Positions 32,325-41,802 are shown, counted from the first letter of the stretch. The stretch: DNA of 41,874 nt from JAVJUV01 sp047314965 (GCF_047314965.1 NZ_JBLBVK010000024.1:1-41874); one strand, 5' to 3'. Notes: generated by a model not told the origin, from the letters alone. Translations and numbers: made by a program.

Positions 32325-33083
32325 TCAGTGGTGCGGATGCAGCGCATCCTTGAGATACACGCACGTCAGAATTGCGAAGACATAGGCCTGGATGAAGGAC
32401 ACCAGGACTTCCAGTGCATAGATCGCCGTGATCGCGATGATCGACAGCGGCGCGATCGCGACGACCGCGGCGAAGGCCGCGAACACCTTGATCACCGCGT
32501 GACCGGCCATCATGTTGCCGGCAAGTCGGATCGAGTGGCTGACCGGCCGCACGAAGTAGCTGATGACTTCGATGAGCGCCAGGATCGGCCGCAGAACCAG
32601 CGGGGCCGAAGAAATCCAGAACAGGCTCAGGAAGCCCGCACCGTTCTTCACGAAACCGATGACGGTCACGGTGATGAACACGGCCATGGCCATGACAGCG
32701 GTCACGGCGATGTGGCTGGTGGTCGTGAACGACAGAGGCAGAAGGCCAAGGAAGTTCGAGAAGACGATGAACATGAACAGCGTCATGATGTACGGGAAGT
32801 ACTTCAGACCATCCTTGCCCGCCACGTCCTCTACCATCTTGAAGATGAAGCCATAAGCCAGTTCCGCGATCGACTGGATGCGGTTCGGCACAATGGCGCG
32901 GCCGCGCGTGCCCAGAACCAGCAGACCGACGATACTCAGGATGGCCAGCGCCATCCAGAACGTCACGTTGGTAGGCGTGTACCAGCTGATCGGACCGTCG
33001 CCGAACAACGGCTTGACGATGAACTGATCCATCGGGTGGAAAACCAGCCCGCCTTCTTCCGCTCCGTGCGCTTCTTCCGCCAC
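32325..33083 (-). CDS. atpB: F0F1 ATP synthase subunit a
   Basis: The membrane subunit that forms the proton half-channels. The GTG at 33083 (AAAGGGA upstream, one base after the atpI stop) gives 252 residues; the open frame reaches further upstream but only into atpI. The essential arginine is R186 in the helix SHSIRLAGNMMAGH. Other family signatures are NRIQSIAELAYGFI, FSNFLGLLPLSFTTTSH and IQAYVFAILTCVYLKDA. The C terminus ends HPHH as in related species. Confidence 0.95.
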   Translation of the reverse strand: MAEEAHGAEEGGLVFHPMDQFIVKPLFGDGPISWYTPTNVTFWMALAILSIVGLLVLGTRGRAIVPNRIQSIAELAYGFIFKMVEDVAGKDGLKYFPYIMTLFMFIVFSNFLGLLPLSFTTTSHIAVTAVMAMAVFITVTVIGFVKNGAGFLSLFWISSAPLVLRPILALIEVISYFVRPVSHSIRLAGNMMAGHAVIKVFAAFAAVVAIAPLSIIAITAIYALEVLVSFIQAYVFAILTCVYLKDALHPHH

Positions 33084-33084
33084 G

Positions 33085-33414
33085 TCAGTCCCTTTCACTC
33101 TCGCGCCCGGACGTCTCCGGGGCATTCATCTCTCTGGCCGAGCGCAGCATCACGTTGACGCCAGCCGCAAGGCCCAACAGGGTGAACAGGATCATCATCC
33201 ACGGCGCGCTGCCGAAAACCTTGTCCAACCCGAACCCGACGCCGAACCCGATCAACAGGCCCGTAACCAGTTCGATCACCAGTCGCCACGCCATCTGCGC
33301 TTGACTGTAGTGCTCGTCCTGGTGGCGCTTCGGCGTCTCGACTACGCGCTTCTCGGCAAGCTTTGCCTCAAGCGCTTCCAGTCTAACCTTCCGATCCTGA
33401 TCGGTCTCGGACAT
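33085..33414 (-). CDS. atpI: ATP synthase assembly protein AtpI
   Basis: Small membrane protein thought to help assemble the c ring. The 109 residues have a charged N-terminal half (MSETDQDRKVRLEALEAKLA) and two membrane helices forming the AtpI hairpin (about 46-66 WRLVIELVTGLLIGFGVGFG and 75-95 WMMILFTLLGLAAGVNVM). The ATG at 33414 is preferred, but one at 33429 would only add five residues and neither has a strong ribosome binding site. It is the first gene of the operon, behind a good promoter, and ends one base before atpB. Confidence 0.9.
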   Translation of the reverse strand: MSETDQDRKVRLEALEAKLAEKRVVETPKRHQDEHYSQAQMAWRLVIELVTGLLIGFGVGFGLDKVFGSAPWMMILFTLLGLAAGVNVMLRSAREMNAPETSGRESERD

Positions 33415-33445
33415 GCCAAAGCCCCGCATTGAGAACTTCGCGTGG

Positions 33446-33474
33446 TGTCTATGTCGGAGACTTCAAGGAGTCAA
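33446..33474 (-). promoter_or_regulatory. Sigma-70-type promoter of the atp operon
   Basis: On the minus strand TTGACT (33474-33469) and TAGACA (33451-33446) are spaced by exactly 17 bp. Transcription would begin near 33439, about 25 bases before the atpI ATG. Both hexamers fit the housekeeping consensus well, as expected for a strongly expressed operon. Confidence 0.7.
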
Positions 33475-33482
33475 TCGCGTGA

Positions 33483-33523
33483 ATATTGGATTAAGTGACT
33501 GTTTTAATTCAGGTATCCAATAT
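33483..33523. promoter_or_regulatory. AT-rich inverted repeat upstream of the atp promoter
   Basis: ATATTGGA (33483-33490) and TCCAATAT (33516-33523) are perfect 8-bp arms 25 bp apart, enclosing a further pair of TTAA. The dyad is centred about 30 bp upstream of the -35 and is sharply AT-rich against its surroundings. It may bind a regulator or act as an UP-like element. It also lies downstream of the 3' end of the exporter gene at 33561. Confidence 0.45.
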
Positions 33524-33560
33524 GCGCCCCAATGTCGCGCCGCCATGTATATTCAACCTT

Positions 33561-34439
33561 TCAGTTGAGCTTCGGCCTGAACAGGCGACCGTCCACAAGC
33601 AAAAGGCCCAGAAAGATCGATGCCATTCCAAGAAAATGCGCGAGGCCCAGCGTTTCGTCCAGCACCAGCCAGCCTATCAGCAAGGCCGAGACCGGCGCCA
33701 CGAAGGTGACCGTGGATGTCTTCGTGGCTCCCGCCCTCGGCATGATGGTGAAGGCGACAATGAATGACACGCCGGTTAGGAACACGCCCAGGATAAGGAT
33801 CGAGATCCAGGACGAGGTCTGTATGCGATCCGGGACGCCCTCGATGACCAGGACCAGCGGGCTGAGCATCAGGGCCGCGAAGGTAAACCCCCACGTGGCC
33901 ACCACCGACATCTCGATCCCGCGCAGGATCCGCACCCAGTTCATCGCGCAAGCAAAGCTGACCGGGGCAAGCACGATCACCAACGTTCCAAACAGGACGG
34001 ACTCTTGGGTGGATTTCATCGCCGGGAATGTCAGGAACACGATTCCCAGGAATCCCGCCAACACGCCCAGCGACTTCAATAAAGTCGCGCGTTCGCCCCC
34101 AGGCCAGAAATGGGAAATGACGACGACCATTACCGGCGTCAGGGCATTCACGATCCCGGCCACGCCGGACGCGACATACTGTTGTCCCAAGGGGTAGATC
34201 GCGAATGGTATCGCGAACATCAGCGCCCCCAGGACCATCAGCGCAGCAAGGTCCCGCGGCAAAACCGCGCCGCTCCGGCCGGTCGCCAAAAGATAGGCCC
34301 AACCCGTCACTGCCGCCACCGACACCCGTGCCAGCGATACGGAAAGGGGACCAAGGTCACGCAAGAGCATATCATTGAAAAAGAACGTGGTGCCCCAGGC
34401 GACGCCGAGGGTCAGGATGATGATCCAGTCGCGATCCAT
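33561..34439 (-). CDS. EamA/DMT-family transporter
   Basis: A 292-residue drug/metabolite-type transporter with about ten hydrophobic helices in two EamA repeats. The N-terminal LTLGVAWGTTFFFNDMLLRDL and the second-repeat FVAPVSALLIGWLVLDETL are typical of the family. The ATG at 34439 follows GGGGG and begins right before the first helix; the open frame extends far upstream but not as plausible protein. It is divergent from the ArsR gene (136 bp between) and could be its target. Substrate unknown; most such proteins export amino acids or other metabolites. Confidence 0.9.
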   Translation of the reverse strand: MDRDWIIILTLGVAWGTTFFFNDMLLRDLGPLSVSLARVSVAAVTGWAYLLATGRSGAVLPRDLAALMVLGALMFAIPFAIYPLGQQYVASGVAGIVNALTPVMVVVISHFWPGGERATLLKSLGVLAGFLGIVFLTFPAMKSTQESVLFGTLVIVLAPVSFACAMNWVRILRGIEMSVVATWGFTFAALMLSPLVLVIEGVPDRIQTSSWISILILGVFLTGVSFIVAFTIMPRAGATKTSTVTFVAPVSALLIGWLVLDETLGLAHFLGMASIFLGLLLVDGRLFRPKLN

Positions 34440-34575
34440 TTCGAACCCCCGGTCAAGCCGCTCCACCAATACACGTCCCCCCGCACCCCGCAACGCATTT
34501 CCGCCGGACGCGCCGGAGGGCCGAGCCCGGCGAATAATCCGTTGACCGGTTGATTTCCCGCCGCTACGCGAAGAC

Positions 34576-34923
34576 ATGCCCGCAGGCCCGACACTGGACA
34601 CAGTCTTCTCGGCTCTGGCCGATCCAACCCGACGCCGCATCCTGACGATGCTGCTTGAAGACGACATGGCCGTCACCGACGTGGCGGACCCCTTCGAGAT
34701 GTCGCTGGCCGCGATCTCCAAGCACCTTGGCGTCCTAACCCGCGCCGGACTGATCAGCCAGGAACGGCGGGGCCGCGTCACATGGTGCAAACTCGAGCCC
34801 GAAGCCATGCGCGAAGCATCCATCTGGATGCAAAGCTTCGGCCAGTTCGAGGCAATGGACCTCGACGCGTTCGAGCTGTTCCTCGCCCGCGAGCTGTCCG
34901 GACAGGGTGAGGACAGCGCCTGA
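34576..34923 (+). CDS. ArsR-family transcriptional regulator
   Basis: A 115-residue winged-helix regulator. The ArsR core is clear: VFSALADPTRRRILTMLLED, then the recognition region MSLAAISKHLGVLTRAGLIS and the wing RRGRVTWCKLEP. The metal-binding CVC motif of true arsenic or cadmium sensors is missing. This is the common non-metal subgroup (ArsR partners of SRPBCC or other genes). It is divergent from the EamA-type transporter gene. The first residues MPAGPTLDTV agree with family starts, although the ribosome binding site is weak. Confidence 0.92.
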   Translation: MPAGPTLDTVFSALADPTRRRILTMLLEDDMAVTDVADPFEMSLAAISKHLGVLTRAGLISQERRGRVTWCKLEPEAMREASIWMQSFGQFEAMDLDAFELFLARELSGQGEDSA

Positions 34924-35033
34924 AACTGCGTTGCCGATCGGACACGGCGCAGCGGCATCAGGCGCGGACCTATCCCTGCAAGGCAGGCTTTTCTGCTAAA
35001 TCATCGCCGGGGGGCGGACAGAAGGATGTGCGC

Positions 35034-35243
35034 ATGCGCAAACTATTGGCTTTTATTCCCCTCGGTCTCTTCGGCGTCGCCGGCTATGCCATTGCCTTCC
35101 GCGCAATCCCGCCTGGCAACCTTGCCGCGACAGTGGACGAAATCACCCCGATTCTCGGACGCGGACTGACGGGCGCACTGGTTCTTTGCATCGGCATCGT
35201 CCTGACCTGGCTCATGTTCCGGAAGCACGGGCAACCGGGCTAA
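35034..35243 (+). CDS. Small two-helix membrane protein (69 aa)
   Basis: A short protein with two hydrophobic helices (about 5-22 and 45-63) separated by a polar loop and ending in RKHGQPG. GAAGGA seven bases upstream favours the ATG at 35034; a GTG six bases earlier is also in frame. I do not recognise a family. It is on the plus strand after the ArsR gene (110 bp gap), and its 3' end overlaps the convergent EamA transporter gene by 32 bp. Confidence 0.55.
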   Translation: MRKLLAFIPLGLFGVAGYAIAFRAIPPGNLAATVDEITPILGRGLTGALVLCIGIVLTWLMFRKHGQPG

Positions 35244-36144
35244 GCCGGCCCTCGCGTAACAGGATCAACAAGGCGATCACCGTCAAGCCGATCCCCGGCA
35301 AGACCGTGCCCGACGGCAAGGCGCCGGCCAGCATCACTTCCCACAGGATCACGAAACTTGGCGTGAGATAGGTGTAGGCCATGACCTTCGCCGCCTTCAG
35401 CCGCATCGAGGCATATTGCAGAAGGCTGATCGAAGCGAAGGAGGCGAAGACGACCAGATAGCCCAACCCGACCCAGACCAGCCAGGGCAAGTCGCTCCAG
35501 TCTGTCGCTGCGATGCGTGTCATGCCGATCACCAGCAGCAAGGCCGCGCCAATGCTCAGCGTTCCGAAAGCGAAGGCGAAGACCCCCTCGCCGCGCCCAA
35601 GCTTCTGTACGATCGGTATATAAAGCGCATGCGAGATGCAGCCGACGAAGTAGATCACCTCGCCCCGACCGATCTCCAACGAAAGGAAAGCCCCCAGGTC
35701 GCCGCGAAAGATCACCCAAAGCGCACCGATACCGCCAAGGATCAGCGCGACCAGTATCCCCGAAGTGGCCTTCTGCGACATGACCCACCAGCCGAACCCG
35801 GCCGCCATCAGCGGTGTCAGCGTAAAGACCGCCGCCGTAGACACCGGTGCCGCAGTCTTCAGCCCCTCGAACATCATGACGAAGTAGAAAGCAAACAAGC
35901 CGCCCGTCACCGCATACCGCCACGGTGCCCGGAAGGTGCCTCGCGGCATCGCCCCCATCGCCAGGGCCGCGCCGCCCATAAGACCGGCGGCCAGCACGAA
36001 ACGCACAGCCGTCAAGGCGACCGGATCGATGTCGTTGGCAATCCTCGCGCCCAGCGAAAACGAACCCGCCACAAGCGCCGAGAACAGCAGCATGGCAAAG
36101 TGACCGCGCAACTCGTTTCCGCGCGGCGATAGCGACCCATTCAC
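35212..36144 (-). CDS. EamA/DMT-family transporter (second)
   Basis: A 310-residue ten-helix transporter with two EamA repeats: the first includes LTAVRFVLAAGLMGGAALAM and ALKTAAPVSTAAVFTLTPLM-type sequence, the second YTYLTPSFVILWEVMLAGALP. The GTG at 36144 overlaps the stop codon of the LysR gene (GTGA), so the two are translated together and the transporter is probably controlled or at least co-expressed with LysR. It differs clearly from the EamA transporter at 33561, so this is not a recent duplication. Substrate unknown. It overlaps the small plus-strand gene by 32 bp. Confidence 0.9.
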   Translation of the reverse strand: MNGSLSPRGNELRGHFAMLLFSALVAGSFSLGARIANDIDPVALTAVRFVLAAGLMGGAALAMGAMPRGTFRAPWRYAVTGGLFAFYFVMMFEGLKTAAPVSTAAVFTLTPLMAAGFGWWVMSQKATSGILVALILGGIGALWVIFRGDLGAFLSLEIGRGEVIYFVGCISHALYIPIVQKLGRGEGVFAFAFGTLSIGAALLLVIGMTRIAATDWSDLPWLVWVGLGYLVVFASFASISLLQYASMRLKAAKVMAYTYLTPSFVILWEVMLAGALPSGTVLPGIGLTVIALLILLREGRLSPVARASGT

Positions 36145-37016
36145 CAAGTCTTGGCTTCTTCCTTCAGGAACTTCAGAAACGCCTGTACCTTGGTGGTGCG
36201 GTGCAGATCAACATGCGTCACCAGCCACAGAGGCGCCGACCATTCCTTTTGCGGCGGAAACAGGCGAACAAGATCATCCCCGCTGTCGTCCCAGCAGGAC
36301 ACGAAACCAATACCGACACCGGCCGCGATCGCGTCCTTGACCACCCGGTTGTCCGTTGCCCGGAAGACCATTTGTTCCGGCGACACGCGCGCCATTAACC
36401 AACGGAAGTAAGGCGCCCTCGAGTTAAGGTTATCGTAACCGATGAACGCGTGTCCCGAGAGATCGTCCAGCGTTTCCGGCCGCCCGTTCTTCTCGATATA
36501 GGCCTCGGAGGCATAAAGCGAAACGCACAGAGACTGGAATGGCTGCACCACGTTGTCCGGGTTGTCCGGCTTTTCGCCGGCCCGAAGCGCCACATGTGCC
36601 TCGCCGTATTCCAGCCGAAGAACCTCCTCACCAGTCAGGAATCGTACCATCAGGCCGGGATAAAGCGCCTGGAACTTCGCGATGGTCGGCGTCAGTCGCG
36701 GCGAGGCTGCGGACAGCGACGTGACCACCAGTTCTCCCGAAACCTCGTCGCCGCGTCCCTTGATCCGCCCGACCAGCTGGGTGAACTGGTCGTCGGTGGC
36801 CTGCGCGACCTGAAAGAGATCCCGTCCGGCTTCCGTCGAGGTATATCCCCGGGCATGGCGCTGAAACAATTTCACGCCAAGACGGCCCTCCAGCGAGTCG
36901 ATGTGACGGATGACGGTTGCATGGTGAACGCCAAGCGCATCCGCCGCGCCGCTGACCGTGCCCATACGGGCAACATGATAGGCTGTTCTGATTTCATCCC
37001 ACGTGCTGATCGACAC
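36141..37016 (-). CDS. LysR-family transcriptional regulator
   Basis: A 291-residue regulator. The N-terminal helix-turn-helix (about 5-63) shows TWDEIRTAYHVARMGTVSGA and ALGVHHATVIRHIDSLEGRL, and the C-terminal effector domain follows (about 90-285). The start is taken as GTG 37016, because GGGAG lies eight bases upstream and the HTH begins directly after; an alternative GTG lies at 37025. It is divergent from the azoreductase-DoxX pair with a 202-bp gap, the classic LysR arrangement, and is followed by a coupled EamA transporter. It probably activates the divergent pair in response to a quinone- or azo-type compound. Confidence 0.92.
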   Translation of the reverse strand: MSISTWDEIRTAYHVARMGTVSGAADALGVHHATVIRHIDSLEGRLGVKLFQRHARGYTSTEAGRDLFQVAQATDDQFTQLVGRIKGRGDEVSGELVVTSLSAASPRLTPTIAKFQALYPGLMVRFLTGEEVLRLEYGEAHVALRAGEKPDNPDNVVQPFQSLCVSLYASEAYIEKNGRPETLDDLSGHAFIGYDNLNSRAPYFRWLMARVSPEQMVFRATDNRVVKDAIAAGVGIGFVSCWDDSGDDLVRLFPPQKEWSAPLWLVTHVDLHRTTKVQAFLKFLKEEAKTW

Positions 37017-37218
37017 TCCATCCACTCCCGAAATGCTGTCTGGCCGGTCCTGGCCGCGATTATCGACTGGGCCATGTTTTAGTGCGAAAACGCAGTAATA
37101 CGACAGTAAAATTCTCGCATCACGCAAATTTGCACAGAACCGGTTTGAAAATTGCGAATTCTCACGCCGTGGAGAGCACTTAAGTCTGGGATCATCCAAA
37201 TTGAAGGACACGAGGACC
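37017..37218. promoter_or_regulatory. Divergent LysR/azoreductase promoter region
   Basis: The 202-bp gap contains a perfect 10-bp palindrome GCAAATTTGC (37124-37133). ATTCTCGCA (37111-37119) and TGCGAATTC lie on either side, and the whole stretch 37080-37165 is AT-richer than the genes. LysR proteins bind dyads of this kind near the divergent promoters. A precise -35/-10 was not clear. Confidence 0.45.
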
Positions 37219-37818
37219 ATGACCACCAGCATATTGAGGATCGACGCATCCGCACGGTTGCAAGGATCCGTTTCACGGGAACTGAACGACCGCATTATCG
37301 AACGCTTCACCGCGCAGGGCCCCGTCGACGTCGCCACACGCGATCTCGCGAAATCGGATCTGCCGCTTCTGGATGCCGCCTGGATCGGTGCCAATTTCAC
37401 TCCCCCGGCGGACCGTAGCGAGGAACAGGCCAAGAAGCTCCACCTCTCCGACACGCTGATCGCCGAGATCAAGGCAGCGGACGTGCTCCTGATCGGCCTG
37501 CCCATCTACAACTTCGGCGTTCCCGCCGCCTTCAAGGCCTGGGTCGATCTCGTCGCCCGCGCGGGCGTCACCTTCGCGTACAGTGAGACCGGACCGAAGG
37601 GACTTCTCGAAGGCAAGCGCGCGATCGTCACGGTCGCCTCAGGTGGCACCGAGATGGGCTCCGACATCGATTTCGCGACCGGCTATGTCCGGCATGTCCT
37701 CGGTTTCATCGGGATCACGGACGTCGTCTTCGTTTCCGCCGACCGGCTGGCGCTCGACGCCGAAGGCACGCTTCGGAAAGCGTACCGCTCGATCGAAGCG
37801 CTGCCGCTGGCGGCCTGA
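37219..37818 (+). CDS. azoR: FMN-dependent NADH-azoreductase (AzoR/AcpD family)
   Basis: A 199-residue flavodoxin-fold quinone/azo reductase. The N-terminal ILRIDASARLQGSVSRELND is the FMN-phosphate loop. PIYNFGVPAAFKAWVDLVAR and VASGGTEMG are the flavin-ring contacts typical of AzoR. These enzymes reduce quinones by two electrons, avoiding semiquinone stress; azo-dye reduction is a side activity. The ATG at 37219 after CGAGGA is preferred to a TTG at 37201. It is divergent from LysR and 14 bp ahead of a DoxX-like gene. Confidence 0.94.
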   Translation: MTTSILRIDASARLQGSVSRELNDRIIERFTAQGPVDVATRDLAKSDLPLLDAAWIGANFTPPADRSEEQAKKLHLSDTLIAEIKAADVLLIGLPIYNFGVPAAFKAWVDLVARAGVTFAYSETGPKGLLEGKRAIVTVASGGTEMGSDIDFATGYVRHVLGFIGITDVVFVSADRLALDAEGTLRKAYRSIEALPLAA

Positions 37819-37832
37819 CAGGGAGACCGGAC

Positions 37833-38177
37833 ATGAAATACGCAATTCTCGGCATCAAGGCGCTTCTGACGCTGGCATTCGTCGCCGCCGGCGTCGCGAA
37901 ACTCATGGGCGCCGAAATGATGGTAGGGACATTCGAAGCCATCGGCGCCGGACAATGGTTCCGCTATGTCACCGGCGCCATCGAGATCGGTGCCGCAGCG
38001 CTTCTCTGGGTCCGTGGCCGCGAAGCCATCGGAGCGGCTCTTTTGGTGGCGACGATGTTCGGCGCGGTCCTGGCCCATCTCCTGGTCCTCGGCCCCTCCG
38101 CGGTTCCGGCACTCGTGCTCGGCGTTTTGGCCGCGTTCATCGCCTGGACGCACAAGGAGCAGGTTCTTCCCGCCTGA
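37833..38177 (+). CDS. DoxX-like membrane protein
   Basis: A 114-residue protein with four membrane helices (about 5-24, 42-61, 66-86 and 90-107). KALLTLAFVAAGVAKLMG and YVTGAIEIGAAALLWV are typical of the DoxX/DoxX-like family. Members often accompany quinone- or thiol-redox enzymes. GGGAG lies seven bases before the ATG. The gene follows azoR by 14 bp and is surely in the same transcript, under the divergent LysR. A hairpin repeat lies immediately downstream. Confidence 0.9.
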   Translation: MKYAILGIKALLTLAFVAAGVAKLMGAEMMVGTFEAIGAGQWFRYVTGAIEIGAAALLWVRGREAIGAALLVATMFGAVLAHLLVLGPSAVPALVLGVLAAFIAWTHKEQVLPA

Positions 38178-38189
38178 CCGCTTCTTCTT

Positions 38190-38234
38190 TTCCAAAATAC
38201 TCCGAGGGGGTCCGGGGGAGCAGCGCTCCCCCGG
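38190..38234 (+). repeat. Dispersed hairpin repeat, copy 1
   Basis: CCAAAATACTCCGAGGGGG is followed by a perfect 10-bp hairpin CCGGGGGAGC-AGC-GCTCCCCCGG (38212-38234). A second copy occurs at 41803-41848. From memory this AAAATACTCC-plus-GGGG-hairpin sequence is very frequent between genes in Rhodobacteraceae. Here it lies between the convergent DoxX and ABC ATPase genes, where the hairpin may also serve as terminator. Confidence 0.75.
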
Positions 38235-38269
38235 GCAGTCGCCGCCCGCACCGCGCCGCGAACCCCGTT

Positions 38270-39285
<1,016 letters not shown>

Positions 39286-39286
<1 letters not shown>

Positions 39287-40557
39287 CACACGGCCTCCCC
39301 TGCGCTGGGACTGGCCCAGCCCAGCCAGATGGCCGCGGTCCAGGTGAAATTGTGTCCGCCGGCCGGCGCGCCTGTCATCGGGTCGAAATACTCGGCAAAG
39401 CCGTTGACCTCGATCAGCCGCCGCGTGGCGGCGCGCACGCGGTCGGCCTCCTCGGCATGGCCACAATCGGCCAGACCGATCCCGGCCAGCGTGTTCATCA
39501 TCCCCCAGACCGGACCGCGCCAGTAGCGACGGGCGTCGAACTTCGGCCCCTCGGGATCGTAGCTCGCAATCGCGTGGGGCGCGGCATTCATCACCCGGCG
39601 CAGAACCGGCAGCATGCGCGGGTTGTCCACCCCGCCCCACCAGCACAGGAACGAGGCATTCGAGATGGACTGCCCCCACTCGCCCGACACCACGTCGCGG
39701 CTGTCATAGCTGCCAAGCGCCTCGTTCCAGAGCGTGTCCGCACCTGCCTCCAGCCGCACCGTCCATCCGTCGATCTCGCGACGGTTGACGCCAAGAACCC
39801 CGGCCATCTCCGCCAGATCCCGGTTCGACCGCAGCAGCGTGAAGGTCATCGTCGGATCCGCCACGAAGAAGGGCCGGTCCTCGGCCATCCGGGCCTCGTC
39901 CCATCCCAACCGGCGGCCACGCTGCACCAGCCAGATGTAGCGATCATAATCTTCTTTCGTCGGCCGCATCGAGGGATCGACATGGCTTGTATCGCGCCGG
40001 GTGTATGTGCCCACGCCTTCAGGGTTCAGAGCGGCCATCGCACCATCCCAGTCCGGCGCGTTGTCGCGTCCCGATTCCCAGGGATGCGTGATGCACACCG
40101 CGTCACGATCTGTGCGCCATTCCATGAACCAGCGGTGGCTTTCGACAATCTTCGGCAGAAGGGCCGCCATCCGCGCGCGCCCGGCAACGGGATCGGCTTC
40201 GTAGATGCGCCGGGCAAAACTCGCCGCGACCGGCGGCTGGCTAATTCCCGACGACGGAATGGGCCCGTGTCCTTCGGTTCCCCAGACGTCAGGGCCCGGG
40301 AAATAGCCGGGATCGGCCTTGTGAAACAGGATATGTGGAACCATTCCGTTCGGCCACTGACCCGAGAACAGGGTTTCCAGTTCGGTCCAGGCGCGGTCCA
40401 CGTCGAACGCGGCGAACCCCCAGGCGGCGAAGGCCGAATCCCAGTTCCACTGGTACGGATAAAGCCCCGCTGTCGGCAGCGTATACCCGCCCCGGTCGTT
40501 TGCCCTCAGAATGGCGCGCGCCTGCTCATCCAGCGCTATGTGATCCATCGTCGTCAT
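39286..40557 (-). CDS. GH63-type glycoside hydrolase (mannosylglycerate hydrolase-like)
   Basis: A 423-residue (alpha/alpha)6-barrel hydrolase of the MGH1-like type. Motifs: LYPYQWNWDSAF (32-43), GISQPPVAASF (104-114), HPWESGRDNAPDWD (158-171) with D165 as probable general acid, RRYWRGPVW (343-351) and AEYFDPMTG (388-396) with E389 as probable base, then GGHNFTWTAA. The equivalents in Thermus mannosylglycerate hydrolase are D167 and E402 (from memory). There is no signal peptide, so it acts in the cytoplasm on a sugar brought in by the flanking ABC transporter. It overlaps the permease by four bases and the ATPase by one. Substrate inferred: mannosyl- or glucosylglycerate or a related small glycoside. 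Confidence 0.88.
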
Positions 40558-41783
40558 CCTTTGACCGACCCCGCTGTAAGTCCCTTGGTCATGAAGCGTT
40601 CCAGCCCCAGGAACAGCACCATGATCGGCACGGTCGCGATCACCGCGCCCGCCATCAGGTGCTGCCTGGGAATCTCGGAAGAGTTCAGCGACGCGATCCC
40701 CCGCGTCAGAGTGAATTTGGACGGGTCGTCCAGCAGCATGAACGCCAGCAGGAACTCGTTCCAGGCGATCATGAAGACATAGAGCGACACCGAGGCAAGA
40801 GCAGGCAGGCTGAGCGGCAGCGTGATCTTCCAGATCACCGCCATCCGCGACAGCCCGTCCATCAGCCCCGCCTCCTCGACTTCCGCGGGAAGACCGCGGA
40901 AATAGCCCTGAAGCATGTAAAGCGCGACCGGGATCGTGGTAACCGGGTAGATCAGCACGATCCCGACAATCGTGTTCCTCAGACCCGCCATCGAAAACGC
41001 GATGTAGATCGGCAGCGCCAGGACGATCATCGGCACCATGTAGATGAGAAGGATCGAGCGTGAAAACGCCGCCCGCCCCCTGAATCTCAGGCGCGCAACC
41101 GCATAGGCGCCGGGGATCGAGAAAGCCAGGGTCAGAAGCACAGTCAGCACCGAGACGAAAAAGGATGTCCAGAGGTAGCTGCCGAAGTTGAAGTCGGTGA
41201 ACAGCTCCTCGTAGCTTCTGAACAGATCCCAGCCCTTCGAAAGGTCTACGGAGAAATCCAGCGGGTTCTGGATCAGCTCCGACTGGTTCTTCAGGCTGGT
41301 CATCACCATCACGTAGAACGGGATCGCGACGATGGCGGTGAAGAAGATGTAGCCGAACCCGGTCAGGAAGCGGATCGCCGCATCCTCGAATTCGTGCCGC
41401 GTGGCCGACGCAAACGGCAATGGGCGCAGCATCTTCTCCAACGGCCAGACCGTCGCGGCGGCGAACAGAACCCAGGTCGCCACGACAGTCGCCAGCCCCG
41501 CGCCCTCGGCGCTCACGATCGCGGGCGCGACGAACAGAAAGGCCAGCGCCGGAAAGACGGCAAGCCCCGCACTCCAGAGAATGCGCGACGACCGCGCTCG
41601 CCCGCCGTCGGGCAACCAGACGAAGCCCAGCCAGGCACCAAAGACAAGGCTGGAGATCAGCACCGGTTTCAGCCCCTCGCCGGTCGCGAAGCTCGTCGCG
41701 ATGCAGACTACAACCGCCATGATGAAGGTCCACAGCGCCCCGATCAGCGGACCCGCGACATATCCGAAGCGGAGCGCCCTCAT
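40554..41783 (-). CDS. Carbohydrate ABC transporter permease (MalG type) with four extra N-terminal helices
   Basis: A 409-residue permease. The C-terminal ~280 residues are a normal MalG-class protein: a first helix near residue 140, the EAA loop (around EVEEAGLMDGLSRMAVIWKI) and the ending RFMTKGLTAGSVKG. Before that, about 125 extra residues form four more predicted helices (about 10-30, 38-57, 67-88 and 94-113), which ordinary MalG permeases of ~280 residues lack. The ATG at 41783 has GGAAGGGGG upstream. The partner permease and binding protein are expected beyond the window edge. It overlaps the glycosidase gene by four bases. Confidence 0.9.
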   Translation of the reverse strand: MRALRFGYVAGPLIGALWTFIMAVVVCIATSFATGEGLKPVLISSLVFGAWLGFVWLPDGGRARSSRILWSAGLAVFPALAFLFVAPAIVSAEGAGLATVVATWVLFAAATVWPLEKMLRPLPFASATRHEFEDAAIRFLTGFGYIFFTAIVAIPFYVMVMTSLKNQSELIQNPLDFSVDLSKGWDLFRSYEELFTDFNFGSYLWTSFFVSVLTVLLTLAFSIPGAYAVARLRFRGRAAFSRSILLIYMVPMIVLALPIYIAFSMAGLRNTIVGIVLIYPVTTIPVALYMLQGYFRGLPAEVEEAGLMDGLSRMAVIWKITLPLSLPALASVSLYVFMIAWNEFLLAFMLLDDPSKFTLTRGIASLNSSEIPRQHLMAGAVIATVPIMVLFLGLERFMTKGLTAGSVKG

Positions 41784-41802
41784 GCCGCCGCCCCCTTCCT
41801 CT

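Noticed and set aside
33491..33507. Possible CtrA site (two TTAA half-sites) upstream of the atp operon
   Set aside because: The half-sites are nine bases apart rather than the seven of the CtrA consensus, so they were treated only as part of the AT-rich dyad.
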